Below, piece by piece: positions 15,817 to 24,640 of a stretch of DNA of 64,000 nt. Location of the stretch: the NCBI GenBank assembly GCA_963824705.1, contig CAWGQE010000003.1, forward strand, positions 2,433,028 to 2,497,027, in the 5' to 3' direction. Under the pieces are notes generated by a model. That model worked only from the letters and a program-made list of their open reading frames with translations. It was not told where the DNA came from and searched no databases. Both the position numbers and the translations under genes were made by a program. This DNA is from VRUE01 sp963824705 (GTDB lineage: Bacteria; Actinomycetota; Thermoleophilia; Solirubrobacterales; 70-9). The stretch's first letter is position 1. Every line of letters begins with the position of its first letter.

Positions 15817-16982
15817 CAGCCACTCGCCCCCGCCAGCTCGACGACCTTCTGCGCGGCTCCGAGCATCGTCGTCTCCTGGTGCAGGTTGGCCAGGCCGGCC
15901 TCGGCGAGGATCGCCAGCCCCTCCTCGGAGTTGGTGCCGTCGAGGCGGACGACCAGCGGCACGCCGAGGTCGAGCTGCGCCGAGGCCTCGACGATCCCTT
16001 TGGCGATCTCGTCGCAACGGGTGATGCCGCCGAAGATGTTGAAGAGGATCGCCGTGACCTTCGCGTCGGAGGTGATCACGGTCAGCGCATTGACGATCGC
16101 CTCGGCCTTGGAGCCGCCACCGGCATCGAGGAAGTTGGCCGGCGCGCCGCCGGCCTGGGCGACGACGTCGAGCGTGGACATGCAGAGCCCGGCCCCGTTG
16201 GCGAGGATGCCGACGTTGCCGTCGAGCTTGACGTAGGTGAGGCCCTTCTCGCGCGCCATCGCCTCCTGCGGGTCGTCGATCGACTCGGCGTCGAGCTCGG
16301 CCAGCCCCTCGTGGCGGTAGAGGGCGTTGCCGTCGATGGTGACCTTGGCGTCGAGGGCGACGACCTCGCGGCCCTCGGTGACGATCAGCGGGTTGACCTC
16401 GATCAGCGTCGCGTCCTCGGCCTGCGCGGTCTCGGCGAGCTTCGCCAGCACCTCGGCGGCCGCGTCGCGGACGTCCTCGGCGAGCCCGGCGGCGTCGACG
16501 ATCGGCCGCGCCTCGGCCCCGGTGAAGGGTCGGGTCGGGTCGACGTGCTCCTTGACCAGCGCCCCCGGATCCTCCGCGGCGACCGCCTCGATGTCCATCC
16601 CACCCTTGGCGGAGACCATCGCCAGAAGCTTCTTCTCGCCGCGGTCGAGGATGACCGAGGCGTAGTACTCGGCTGCGATCGCCGAGCCGCCCTCGATCCA
16701 GACCTGCTCGACCCGGAACGGCCCCTCGCCGTGGGGACCGACTATGTCCATGCCGAGGATCGCCCCGGCGTGCTGCTCGGCCTCGGCCCGGTCGGCGGCG
16801 ATCTTGATTCCGCCGGCCTTGCCGCGGCCGCCGATCAGCACCTGGGCCTTGATCGCGCATGGGTAGCCGATCCGCTCCGCCGCGGCGACGGCGTCCTCGA
16901 CCGTGGAGGCAACCTCGCCGCTCGGCACGGCTAAGCCGTGCGCGGCGAAGAGCTGCTTGCCTTGATACTCGAGAAGGTCCAT
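15816..16982 (-). CDS. sucC: Succinyl-CoA synthetase beta subunit
   Basis: A 388-residue beta chain starting MDLLEYQGKQLFAAHGL. It has an ATP-grasp amino-terminal domain (AIKAQVLIGGRGKAGGIK) and a ligase-CoA domain ending with FNIFGGITRCDEIAKGI. With SucD it interconverts succinyl-CoA and succinate with nucleotide triphosphate formation. The gene begins the sucCD operon; the divergent HAD gene starts 42 bases away, so promoters are close or overlapping. Confidence 0.95.
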   Translation of the reverse strand: MDLLEYQGKQLFAAHGLAVPSGEVASTVEDAVAAAERIGYPCAIKAQVLIGGRGKAGGIKIAADRAEAEQHAGAILGMDIVGPHGEGPFRVEQVWIEGGSAIAAEYYASVILDRGEKKLLAMVSAKGGMDIEAVAAEDPGALVKEHVDPTRPFTGAEARPIVDAAGLAEDVRDAAAEVLAKLAETAQAEDATLIEVNPLIVTEGREVVALDAKVTIDGNALYRHEGLAELDAESIDDPQEAMAREKGLTYVKLDGNVGILANGAGLCMSTLDVVAQAGGAPANFLDAGGGSKAEAIVNALTVITSDAKVTAILFNIFGGITRCDEIAKGIVEASAQLDLGVPLVVRLDGTNSEEGLAILAEAGLANLHQETTMLGAAQKVVELAGASG

Positions 16983-17023
16983 TGGAAGAGGAGCCCTGCC
17001 TGGGCCGGGCGGCAGCCTATAAG

Positions 17024-17719
17024 ATGCCGCGCCCCGTGCCTCTTCCCGCTCTCAAATCCGTCACCTGGGTGACCACCGATTGCTACGGAACCCTGATCGA
17101 TTGGGAGAAAGGGATCATCGAGGCCTGCAAGAAAGAGGCCGCCAAGGATGGCTTCAGCTTCGAAGAGGGGCCGTTCCTGGCCCGCTTCATGGAAGTGCAG
17201 GCCGAAATCATGGCCGGCTCCTACGAACTGTACGCCGAGGTCCTGCGCCGCACGATCGTCAAAGTCGCCCGCGAGGTCGGCTGGGAGATCGAGCCCTCCA
17301 GGGCCCAGTTCCTCCCCGACAGCGTCGCCTACTGGCTGCCCTTCCGCGAGGCCAACGCGGCGATGGACCGGCTTGGCAAACGCTACGAGATCGGGATCAT
17401 CTCCAACATCGACGACAAACTGCTCGGCATCTCGCGCCGCCATCTGCGCACCGAACTGGACCTGGTCGTCACCGCGCAGCAGGTGCGCAGCTACAAGCCC
17501 GACCCGGTCCACTTCAAAGAGTGCGCACGGCGGATCGGCGGCAAAAAAGGCTGGCTCCATATCTGCTGCGACTACACGACCGATGTCGCGCCGCTGCTGA
17601 AAATGAAGGTCCCGGTCATCTGGGTCAACCGCCACGGCGAGAAGCTCGACGGCCGCAAAGCGCCCAGCGCGACCGTCAAGAACTTCCGTGAAGCGGCCAA
17701 AAAGCTCGGCGCCGGTTAA
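17024..17719 (+). CDS. HAD-superfamily hydrolase, haloacid dehalogenase-like
   Basis: A 231-residue HAD protein. Motif I is TTDCYGTLIDW (nucleophile Asp near residue 18), motif II is GIISNIDD, the motif III Lys is in RSYKPDPVHF, and motif IV is HICCDYTTDVAPL. The layout matches type II haloacid dehalogenase-like proteins with a small helical cap. The physiological substrate is unknown. The ATG at 17024 directly precedes a Pro-rich leader (MPRPVPLPALKS). It is divergent from sucCD and upstream of the sulfatase, separated from it by about 100 bases. Confidence 0.8.
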   Translation: MPRPVPLPALKSVTWVTTDCYGTLIDWEKGIIEACKKEAAKDGFSFEEGPFLARFMEVQAEIMAGSYELYAEVLRRTIVKVAREVGWEIEPSRAQFLPDSVAYWLPFREANAAMDRLGKRYEIGIISNIDDKLLGISRRHLRTELDLVVTAQQVRSYKPDPVHFKECARRIGGKKGWLHICCDYTTDVAPLLKMKVPVIWVNRHGEKLDGRKAPSATVKNFREAAKKLGAG

Positions 17720-17817
17720 CCGGCCCGTCCTGGCCGTCTTCTAGCGTTCCGCTTTCGCAACTTCGTCGCAGGGTGACGGTTACGACCGTAGGCCGCCCGG
17801 AGGCGTCCCCGAATTCG

Positions 17818-19710
17818 ATGGACCGACTTAGCCACAACCGAGGGTCTTCGCGCGCCCGCCCGCTCGCCGCGGCGGCGTTGCTGGCGCTGCTCTGCGCGCT
17901 CGTCCTGAGCGTCGCCCATGCCCACGCGCTGGAAGTCGAAGAAGAACCGCCGCTCGACCCCAACTCCGAACCGCCGAGCTTCGTCGTCATCCAGACCGAC
18001 GACCAGACCCTCGACGAGCTCTACGCCGCCTTCACCCCCTTCCCGGGCGCGGCGGAGATCCGCGCGATGCCGAACACGCTCGAACTGCTCGCCGGGAAAG
18101 GCATGACCTTCAACCGCTACTACGTCTCCTACCCGCTGTGCTGCCCCTCGCGGGTCAGCCTGCTGACCGGCCGCTACGCCCACAACACCGGCGTCAAGGG
18201 CAACGTGCAACCCAACGGCGGCTACTACGGCTTCTCCTTCCGCGCCGCCGCCAGCCACAACCTCGCCACCTGGCTGCAGGGCGCCGGCTACCGCACGATC
18301 CACATCGGCAAGTTCCTCAACGGCTACGGCGACGAACCGTACGACAACGGAACCGCGGTGCCACCGGGCTGGGACTCCTGGCACACCGTGCTCAACGCCG
18401 ACACCCACCACTACTTCTACGGCTACACGCTCAACAACAACGGCCAGGTCAGCGAACCGTACGGCAACTCAGGGACCTGGGAACCGCGCGAATACACCGA
18501 ACGCGACCCCGCCGGCTGCCCCTTCGCACCCGAAGAAGGGCGGCCCTGCCTCTACGCGACCGACATCTTCAACTGGATGGCGCGGGAAGAAATGCTGGCC
18601 ACGCCGGCCGAACAGCCCTTCTACATGCAGGTCGACTACACCGCCCCGCATGGCGACTTCCGCAAGCCGGCCGGGCCCGAGCCCGCGGTTCGCCACTACA
18701 ACTGGTTCAAGGGGGCGAAGCTGCCCCACGACCGCTCTGAAGGGTTCGACGAGGGCAATGTCAGCGACAAGCCGAGCTTCATCCGCGAAGCCGAACATCT
18801 GACCCCCAGCGACACGCGGACCTACAAGGTCTACTACGAGAAGGCGCTGGAGTCGCTGCGCTCGATCGACGACGGGGTCAAAGAGATCGTCGACACCCTG
18901 GGCCAGTTGCACCGCCTGCGCAACACCTACATCCTCTTCACCTCCGACAACGGCTTCTTCTACGGCGAGCATCGCCTGATCGGCGGCAAGTTCCTCGCCT
19001 ATGAGCCCTCGACGCATCTGCCCTTCCTGATCCGGGGCCCGGGGATAAAGCCCGACACGTCGACCGGGGAGCTGACGGCGAACATCGACATCGCGCCGAC
19101 CATCCTCGACCTGGCCGGGGTCGAACCGGACAAGAGCGTCGATGGGCGCTCGATGGTCCCGTTCCTGCGCGATCCGGAACTGCGCAGCCGCCGGCCGATC
19201 ATCTTCGAGTCGTTCGTGCAGACGAGCGACGTGGAAGCCAATGGCGCGATCTCGACCAGCGGCGAAGGCGACGGCGGGGTGCCGGGGGGCGACGGGAGCA
19301 CCGACCCGAAGTCAAAGGCGGGCGCCTCCAGCGCGGACGACACCGCGCAGGCCTCGCTCCTCGCGCCGCCGCTCAACTACGAGGGAATTCGCCTCGGCCC
19401 CTACAAGTACATCGCCTGGCCGGACGGGGAGAAGGAGCTCTACAACATCAACAAGGACCCGAACGAGCTCAACAACATCGTCAGAGAGCCGAACTTCTAC
19501 CCGATCCGCAACTTCCTCCACCGGCAGCTGCGGCGCTACGAGAACTGCGTCGGGCGGGAATGCCGCGAACCGACGCCACCGTTCCCGCTGACCCGGATCG
19601 AATTCGAGCGCCTGCGAGCGCAGCGCCAGAAGGAAGTGCTCGAACACGAACAGGAACGGGAAAAGGAACGGCGAGAACGCGAACGGGAACACGCCGGTAA
19701 GGGTAAGTAG
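17818..19710 (+). CDS. Secreted sulfatase (type I, formylglycine-dependent)
   Basis: A 630-residue alkaline-phosphatase-fold sulfatase. The amino terminus has a signal peptide (residues about 12-37, PLAAAALLALLCALVLSVAH). Metal-binding FVVIQTDDQTLD is followed by the sulfatase signature PLCCPSRVSLLTGRYAHN, whose Cys in C-x-P-S-R would be converted to formylglycine by a separate enzyme not in this window. Further metal ligands lie in FTSDNGFFYGEHR. The last 45 residues are an Arg/Glu-rich helix. The ATG at 17818 gives a compact signal peptide; a GTG at 17773 is an alternative. The substrate (a sulfate ester outside the cell) is unknown. The sulfate assimilation cluster lies 5 kb away, but a link is speculative. 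Confidence 0.9.
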   Translation: MDRLSHNRGSSRARPLAAAALLALLCALVLSVAHAHALEVEEEPPLDPNSEPPSFVVIQTDDQTLDELYAAFTPFPGAAEIRAMPNTLELLAGKGMTFNRYYVSYPLCCPSRVSLLTGRYAHNTGVKGNVQPNGGYYGFSFRAAASHNLATWLQGAGYRTIHIGKFLNGYGDEPYDNGTAVPPGWDSWHTVLNADTHHYFYGYTLNNNGQVSEPYGNSGTWEPREYTERDPAGCPFAPEEGRPCLYATDIFNWMAREEMLATPAEQPFYMQVDYTAPHGDFRKPAGPEPAVRHYNWFKGAKLPHDRSEGFDEGNVSDKPSFIREAEHLTPSDTRTYKVYYEKALESLRSIDDGVKEIVDTLGQLHRLRNTYILFTSDNGFFYGEHRLIGGKFLAYEPSTHLPFLIRGPGIKPDTSTGELTANIDIAPTILDLAGVEPDKSVDGRSMVPFLRDPELRSRRPIIFESFVQTSDVEANGAISTSGEGDGGVPGGDGSTDPKSKAGASSADDTAQASLLAPPLNYEGIRLGPYKYIAWPDGEKELYNINKDPNELNNIVREPNFYPIRNFLHRQLRRYENCVGRECREPTPPFPLTRIEFERLRAQRQKEVLEHEQEREKERREREREHAGKGK

Positions 19711-19794
19711 GGGCGGTAGTCCTCTGTTCGGACAAACGGCGGTCTAGTTAGACCGCCGTTTTGAGTATCCGCCCGCCCAGAGGACTACCGCCCC
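19710..19794. repeat. 17-bp perfect palindrome joining two convergent stop codons
   Basis: Arms at 19710-19726 and 19778-19794 (GGGGCGGTAGTCCTCTG and its complement) are exact. Extended outward they include both TAG stop codons, of the sulfatase and of the acyl-CoA carboxylase. A second hairpin (GGCGGTCTA-GT-TAGACCGCC, 19738-19757) sits in the loop and is followed by GTTTT. It is probably a bidirectional terminator. Confidence 0.8.
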
Positions 19795-21552
19795 CTACTC
19801 GATGACTGCGAGCACGTCTCCGTTCGAGACTGAAGCGCCTTGAGCGACATTAAGAGTGGTCACCTTGCCAGAGCGGTGGGCGGCTATCTCGTTCTCCATC
19901 TTCATCGCCTCGATCACGCAGATCAGGTCGCCCTCGGCGACCTCGGCGCCCTGCTCGACGGCGACTTTGAGCACGGTGCCCTGCAGCGGAGATGGCAGCG
20001 ACTCGCTGGAGGCGCCGGCGGCTCCCCCAGCTTTGCGCTCGCGTTTCGGCGGTTTCTTGCCGCCCGCGGCGGGGGCCGCGCCACCGGCCATGGCCTCGCC
20101 GATCACCTTGACGTCGAAGAGCTTGCCGGAGACCTCGACCTTGTAGTCGCGGGCGACGACCTCGGCGCCCTCGGGCAGCTCGGGCGCGTCGGCCTCAACC
20201 GGCGCCGTCGTCTTCAGCCAATCGCGGTCCTCCATCAGGTCGCGGCAGGTCTCCCCGTTGGCCCACTGCTCGGTGGCGAGGATCGCGCTATGGAAAGGGA
20301 TCAGCGTGGTCAGGCCGCCGACCTCGTACTCGCCCAACGCGCGCAGCATGCGTCGCGTCGCGTGCTCGCGGTCGACGTCCCAGACGATCAGCTTGGCGAC
20401 CATCGGGTCGTACATCGGCGTCACCTCGGAGCCGGCTTCGACCCCGGAGTCGACCCGCACGCCCGGGCCCGCCGGCTCGCGGTAGGTGGTGATCGCCCCC
20501 GGCGCCGGCGCGAATTTCTTGTGGGCGGCCTCGGCGTTGATCCGGCACTCGATCGCGTGGCCGCGCAGCTCGACGTCCTCCTGGGCGATCGTCAGCGGCT
20601 CCCCGGCGGCGACAAGCACCTGCTCGCGGACGATGTCTACCCCGGTGACCATCTCGGTCACGCAGTGCTCGACCTGCACCCGCGTGTTCATCTCGAGGAA
20701 GAAGTACTCGTCGCCGACCTGCATCCCCTCGACCGTGCCAGCGCCGCGGTAGCCGACAGCGGCAGCCGCGTCGGTGGCGATCTTGCCGATCCGCTCGCGC
20801 ATCTCGGCGTCGACCTGGGGCCCCGGTGCCTCCTCGATCACCTTCTGGTGACGGCGCTGGATAGAGCAGTCGCGCTCGCCGAGATGGATCACGTTGCCGT
20901 GCGAGTCGGCGAGCACCTGAACCTCGACGTGGCGCGGGTCCTCGAGGTAGCGCTCGACGTAGACACGATCGTCGGAGAAGAACTTCTCGCCTTCGCGAGC
21001 GGCACCCTCGAAGGCCTCCTCGAGATCGTCAGGGGTCAAGGCGACGCGGAAGCCCTTGCCGCCGCCGCCGCCCGCCGCCTTGCAGGCGACCGGATAGCCG
21101 GCTTCCTCGGCCTGCTGCTTGGCCGCAGCGACATCCTTCGCCGGCTCGGTCGCGCCCGGGACGATCGGCACCCCGGCCTCGGCCATGATCTCGCGCGCCC
21201 GCGTCTTCGAGCCCATCTCTTCGATTGCCTTCGCGGGCGGGCCAATGAAGACGATGTCGGCGTCGGCGCAGGCCTTGGCGAAATCGGCGTTCTCGGCGAG
21301 GAAGCCATAGCCGGGATGGATCGCCTCGGCGCCGGCCTGCTTGGCCGTCTCGATGATCTTCTCGATGTTCAGGTAGCTCTCGGCCGGAACCGCCGGGCCG
21401 ATCAGGAACGCCTCGTCGGCCTCGCGCACGTGGGGCGCGTCGCGGTCGATCTCCGAATAAACGGCGACGGACCCGATCCCCATCTCCTTGAGCGTGCGCG
21501 CGACGCGGATGGCGATCTCGCCGCGGTTGGCTATCAACACTTTCTCGAACAT
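19795..21552 (-). CDS. accA3: Acyl-CoA carboxylase alpha chain (biotin carboxylase + biotin carrier)
   Basis: A 585-residue fusion. The amino-terminal biotin carboxylase (residues 1-445) shows MFEKVLIANRGEIAIRVART, an ATP-grasp Gly-rich loop (KAAGGGGGKGFR), FLEMNTRVQVEH and the closing HSAIL region. The carboxy-terminal biotinyl domain carries EAMKMENEIAAHR with the biotin Lys at about 551. It supplies carboxybiotin to a separate beta (carboxyltransferase) chain for acetyl- or propionyl-CoA carboxylation, as in actinobacterial AccA3. The beta chain is not in this window. The ATG at 21552 was chosen; the frame stays open upstream without homology. Confidence 0.92.
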   Translation of the reverse strand: MFEKVLIANRGEIAIRVARTLKEMGIGSVAVYSEIDRDAPHVREADEAFLIGPAVPAESYLNIEKIIETAKQAGAEAIHPGYGFLAENADFAKACADADIVFIGPPAKAIEEMGSKTRAREIMAEAGVPIVPGATEPAKDVAAAKQQAEEAGYPVACKAAGGGGGKGFRVALTPDDLEEAFEGAAREGEKFFSDDRVYVERYLEDPRHVEVQVLADSHGNVIHLGERDCSIQRRHQKVIEEAPGPQVDAEMRERIGKIATDAAAAVGYRGAGTVEGMQVGDEYFFLEMNTRVQVEHCVTEMVTGVDIVREQVLVAAGEPLTIAQEDVELRGHAIECRINAEAAHKKFAPAPGAITTYREPAGPGVRVDSGVEAGSEVTPMYDPMVAKLIVWDVDREHATRRMLRALGEYEVGGLTTLIPFHSAILATEQWANGETCRDLMEDRDWLKTTAPVEADAPELPEGAEVVARDYKVEVSGKLFDVKVIGEAMAGGAAPAAGGKKPPKRERKAGGAAGASSESLPSPLQGTVLKVAVEQGAEVAEGDLICVIEAMKMENEIAAHRSGKVTTLNVAQGASVSNGDVLAVIE

Positions 21553-21565
21553 CGGAGGCGGCAGT

Positions 21566-22021
21566 CTATTCAGCCGCAACGGACGAGAGTGCCTGGGCCC
21601 AAGCAGCAGAGGATCGCTGCACCTGTGCCACGGAGCTCTCGTCGAACAGCGCGCAGGCATCGAGCGTTTCGCAGCCGCATTCGCCGGCGAGCAGAAGCCA
21701 ATCGCGCATCGTCTGGGCGCGCTCGATCAGGGCATCCACCTCGGGCAGCTTGCGGGTCGCAAGCGCTCGAAGCTGCTCGTGGGCCGGGGCGCCCTGGTCG
21801 GTGGAGGCCAGTAGGACCCCGACCTCCTCGAGAGAGAACCCGGCCTGCTTGGCCGCGTCGATGATCCCGAGCCTCCGAATGACGGCTTCCGTATAGCGAC
21901 GCTGCCCGCCGGCGCGCTCCGGCTCGGGAAGGAGCCCCTGACGCTCGTAATAGCGGATCGCCGACACGCTGATGCCGGCCTTGCCGGCAACTTCGCCGAT
22001 GCTGAGCACTGCTTCGGGCAT
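21566..22021 (-). CDS. MerR-family regulator with C-terminal Cys cluster
   Basis: A 151-residue MerR protein. The winged helix (VLSIGEVAGKAGISVSAIRYYERQGLLP) is followed by the long dimerisation helix and a carboxy-terminal metal-type site (GECGCETLDACALF) with three cysteines. This arrangement resembles metal or redox sensors of the SoxR/CadR/MerR type rather than drug sensors. It is transcribed divergently from a small double-cysteine protein, and a 27-base dyad sits between them, so it probably controls both. The start ATG at 22021 opens the HTH. The ligand (Hg, Cd, Zn or redox) cannot be assigned. Confidence 0.88.
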   Translation of the reverse strand: MPEAVLSIGEVAGKAGISVSAIRYYERQGLLPEPERAGGQRRYTEAVIRRLGIIDAAKQAGFSLEEVGVLLASTDQGAPAHEQLRALATRKLPEVDALIERAQTMRDWLLLAGECGCETLDACALFDESSVAQVQRSSAAWAQALSSVAAE

Positions 22022-22030
22022 GAGACCCCC

Positions 22031-22057
22031 TTGACCTAAACCCAGGTTCAGGGTCAA
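22031..22057. promoter_or_regulatory. MerR-type operator/promoter dyad
   Basis: The dyad CCTaAACC-CA-GGTTcAGG (22035-22052) is flanked by TTGA at one end and TCAA at the other, so a TTGACC -35 element occurs on each strand. MerR-family sites are such dyads lying between the -35 and -10 of a promoter with an over-long spacer. It separates merR from the divergent small Cys gene at 22093. Confidence 0.65.
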
Positions 22058-22092
22058 CACTAGCGCCGAACCCTGGAAACGGAGGATCGACG

Positions 22093-22422
22093 ATGCCCGA
22101 CGACATCCCAATCGCCTGCTCGCTCGGCGCCGGAGAGCTCCAGCAGCGTCTTGCGACGATCGCGGAGGTTGGCGCGAGAAGCCTGCTCTCCCGCACCATG
22201 CACGACGAAAGCCACCTGCTGCGCTTCCGGCTGGAGCCGGGAACGCGACGGCAACTGGAGGGCATCGTCGCCGCCGAGGCCGAGTGCTGCTCGTTTCTAG
22301 ATCTCTCGTTGCGCGAGGACGAAGGCGAGCTGGTCATGTCTATCGCCGCCGCCGAGAACGCCCGGGCGGTGGCGGGCGACCTCGCCCGAGCGTTTGGGAA
22401 CGGCGAGGGTGCGACCCAATGA
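22093..22422 (+). CDS. Small conserved protein with double-cysteine motif
   Basis: A 109-residue protein, apparently cytoplasmic (no signal peptide). The landmark is AEAECCSFLDLSLRE, a Cys-Cys pair at about residues 65-66 next to Phe, preceded by HLLRFRLEPGTRRQLEGIV. I know similar small proteins (with CCPFL in place of CCSFL) only as uncharacterised partners of metal-resistance genes. A clear GGAGG box precedes the ATG. Divergent control by the MerR protein suggests thiol-based metal binding or handling, which is inference. Confidence 0.65.
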   Translation: MPDDIPIACSLGAGELQQRLATIAEVGARSLLSRTMHDESHLLRFRLEPGTRRQLEGIVAAEAECCSFLDLSLREDEGELVMSIAAAENARAVAGDLARAFGNGEGATQ

Positions 22423-22437
22423 CTAGGCTGCCGGTCG

Positions 22438-23241
22438 ATGATCGAGCTGCAAAGCCACTCCACCGTCTCCGACGGCCAACTAGCGCCCGCCGGCGTCGTC
22501 GAGGAAGCCGCGAAAGTCGGCGTCACGACGCTGGCGCTGACGGACCACGATGCGATTGCCGGGGTGCCGGAGGCGATGGAAGCTGCCGAGCGCGTGGGGA
22601 TCGAACTGGTTCCGGCCATCGAGATGTCCTGCGTGCACGAGTACGCGGAAGACCTGCACGTCTGCGGCTACTGGGTGGATCTCGGGGCGATCGCGCCGGC
22701 TTGTGAGCGGGCGCAGCATGAACGTGTCGCGCGGGCCGGAGAGATCGTCGAGAAGCTGCGGGGAGAGGGCTTCGACCTTCATCTCGAGGACGCGGTCAAG
22801 GAGGCCGGCGACGCTCTCTCGATCGGGCGGCCGCATATCGCTCGGGCGGCGGGCGCAACCGGCGACCTCGGGCCGTTCTTCGAGGAGTACCTCGTGCCCG
22901 GCGCCAAGGCCTTCGTGCCGCGCCGCTGGCCGACCGCCGAGCAGGCCGTAGAGACGATCAAGCAGGCCGGTGGCATCGCCGTCGTCGCCCACCCCTACTG
23001 GGACATCTCGGAGCCGGCCAAGGTCGAGGAGCTGATCCGGGCCCTCGACGTCGACGGGGTCGAGACCTTCTACCCGACCCACAGCAAGGAGCAGACCGAA
23101 CACCTGCTGGAGCTCTGCGAGGAGCTCGACCTGATCCCGACCGCCTCCTCCGACTACCACGGCCCGACCCACAAGACCTTCGCCGAGTTCGGCGCCTACG
23201 ACACCTACGGCCTCGCCGAGCCCCAGGTTCCACGCCTGTAA
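22438..23241 (+). CDS. PHP-domain phosphoesterase (TrpH/RNase AM-like)
   Basis: A 267-residue PHP protein. Metal ligands follow the family order: HSTVSDGQ, ALTDHDAIAG, EMSC, GRPHIAR, VVAHPYW and SSDYHGP. The family includes 3',5'-nucleoside bisphosphate phosphatase/5'-3' RNase AM, a reasonable assignment for a stand-alone protein of this size. It starts 16 bases after the small Cys gene and may be co-transcribed with it, though housekeeping expression is as likely. It converges on the NHL gene. Confidence 0.85.
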   Translation: MIELQSHSTVSDGQLAPAGVVEEAAKVGVTTLALTDHDAIAGVPEAMEAAERVGIELVPAIEMSCVHEYAEDLHVCGYWVDLGAIAPACERAQHERVARAGEIVEKLRGEGFDLHLEDAVKEAGDALSIGRPHIARAAGATGDLGPFFEEYLVPGAKAFVPRRWPTAEQAVETIKQAGGIAVVAHPYWDISEPAKVEELIRALDVDGVETFYPTHSKEQTEHLLELCEELDLIPTASSDYHGPTHKTFAEFGAYDTYGLAEPQVPRL

Positions 23242-23256
23242 CCGCTGAGCGCGCGC

Positions 23257-24471
23257 TCAGCCGCGATGGCGGCGCAGCACGATTACTTTTTCGCGCTTGC
23301 GCGGTTCCCCACCCGTGGGCGTAAAGGTGACCTCGACGCGGATCCGGCCCTTGCCGTGCTGCTTGAGGAAGTGCCGCAGCCGCACCTTGGGCTTGACCGG
23401 GAGGCTCACCGTCGTAGCCTGGCGCGCGGTCCGCGACAGCCGGCGAAAGCCCCTGCCTTTCAGACTGACCTTCCCAGGCCCGGGTACGCGCACGTAGAGC
23501 ATCGCGAAGCCGTTGGCCCGGTTCTTCCTCAGCCCGGCAAAGTGGAACTTGTTGGACGGCAGCTTCAGGACCGGCGCCGCGATCGGTTCCTCGCGGGTCG
23601 CTTCGGCGCAGGGCGGTGGCGGAGCCCCGGGTTCGCCGAAGCGCACGACCTTGGCGGAGCCTTCCTCGACCGCGAAGACGTTTCCGGCGCAGGCGGCCGC
23701 CACTCCGGCGACGTCGGGTCCGGCGGCGAAGCCGCCGAGGAAGCCGCCTTCTTCGCTGAAGCGCTCAACCCGTCCAGCGACCTGATCGGCTACCTCGATC
23801 CCACCCGAGCCGTCGGGAGAGAGCGCGACCGGGCCGCTCAGCCCCCCTGACGCGGTTTCGCGGAAGGAGCGGACTTCGCTCCCCCCCGGCGTATAGACGT
23901 CGATGCGTTCTTCGCCGAAGTCGGCGACGAAGAGGTCGCCGCTGCGGCCGACGATCACGTCGCGAGGCGAGGGGATCGGGGCGATCGGAGTGCCTGGCGT
24001 CGCGGTCGTGCCGGCCAGGGTGAACGGCAGCACACGGTCGTTGCTGCGGTCAGCGACGTAGACGGTCGAGCCTTCGACCGCGACACCCGCCGGTTCGCTC
24101 AGTTCGGTCCCGCCGAAGCCGAAGAGGAATTCCCCCGCGGCGGTGAAGACGGCGATCCGGTTGTCGCCGCTGTCGGCCACGAAGGCCCTGCCGCCGCTAA
24201 GCGCGACGTCCCCCGGCTGGGACAGCTCCCCCTCGCCAAACGTCCGCAGAAAGGTCCCGTCCCCGGCAAAGACCGAGATCCGGTTGTTGCCGCTGTCGGC
24301 CACGAAGAGATTCCCCTCGGCATCGACCGCAGCCTGCTTCGGCGCACTCAACTGCCCCGGCCCGGAGCCAAGCCCACCGAAGCTAGAAAGCGACCCAAAG
24401 GCAGCAGCGCTCCCGGGCAACGCCAGCACCAACGCCACCGAGAGCAGCACGAATCCAATTCCCCACCTCAC
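23257..24471 (-). CDS. Secreted NHL-repeat beta-propeller protein
   Basis: A 404-residue secreted protein. The signal peptide is GIGFVLLSVALVLALPGSAAA. At least five NHL-type blades follow (repeats of LFVADSGNNRISVF, AFVADSGDNRIAVF, VYVADRSNDRVLPF). The carboxy-terminal 110-residue basic beta domain (AMLYVRVPGPGKVSLKGRGF) is of a kind often seen on Thermoleophilia surface proteins. No catalytic residues are evident, so binding or scaffolding is likely. The start is the GTG at 24471, which directly begins the signal peptide; the longer frame upstream covers a repeat element. Confidence 0.8.
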   Translation of the reverse strand: MRWGIGFVLLSVALVLALPGSAAAFGSLSSFGGLGSGPGQLSAPKQAAVDAEGNLFVADSGNNRISVFAGDGTFLRTFGEGELSQPGDVALSGGRAFVADSGDNRIAVFTAAGEFLFGFGGTELSEPAGVAVEGSTVYVADRSNDRVLPFTLAGTTATPGTPIAPIPSPRDVIVGRSGDLFVADFGEERIDVYTPGGSEVRSFRETASGGLSGPVALSPDGSGGIEVADQVAGRVERFSEEGGFLGGFAAGPDVAGVAAACAGNVFAVEEGSAKVVRFGEPGAPPPPCAEATREEPIAAPVLKLPSNKFHFAGLRKNRANGFAMLYVRVPGPGKVSLKGRGFRRLSRTARQATTVSLPVKPKVRLRHFLKQHGKGRIRVEVTFTPTGGEPRKREKVIVLRRHRG

Positions 24472-24506
24472 GCCTCGCAGGTTAGGGAATCGATGGAATC
24501 CGTCAA

Positions 24507-24619
24507 GGAGGGGTCCGGTGCCCCTCCCCGCGGCTTGTACTTTTTCGCCGAGGCAAATCACAGAAGACCGCAAACGCTTCACCGAAAAAGTTGAGCGGGG
24601 AGGGGTACCGGACCCCTCC
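24507..24619. repeat. Extragenic inverted repeat, copy B
   Basis: Outer arms 24507-24531 and 24595-24619 pair at 24 of 25 positions (centre GGTCCGGTGCCCC). The inner core CTTTTTCG (24540-24547) and CGAAAAAG (24583-24590) is the same as in copies A and C, including the adjacent TTGTA on one side and GTTGAG on the other. The outer arm sequence is unrelated to those copies. It lies 21 bases after cysC and upstream of the NHL gene. Confidence 0.8.
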
Positions 24620-24640
24620 CCTGCTCCAAAACCTTCGTCC

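Noticed and set aside
17021..17030. TATAAG as a -10 element for the HAD gene at 17024
   Set aside because: It abuts the ATG, so transcription would start inside the gene; probably chance.
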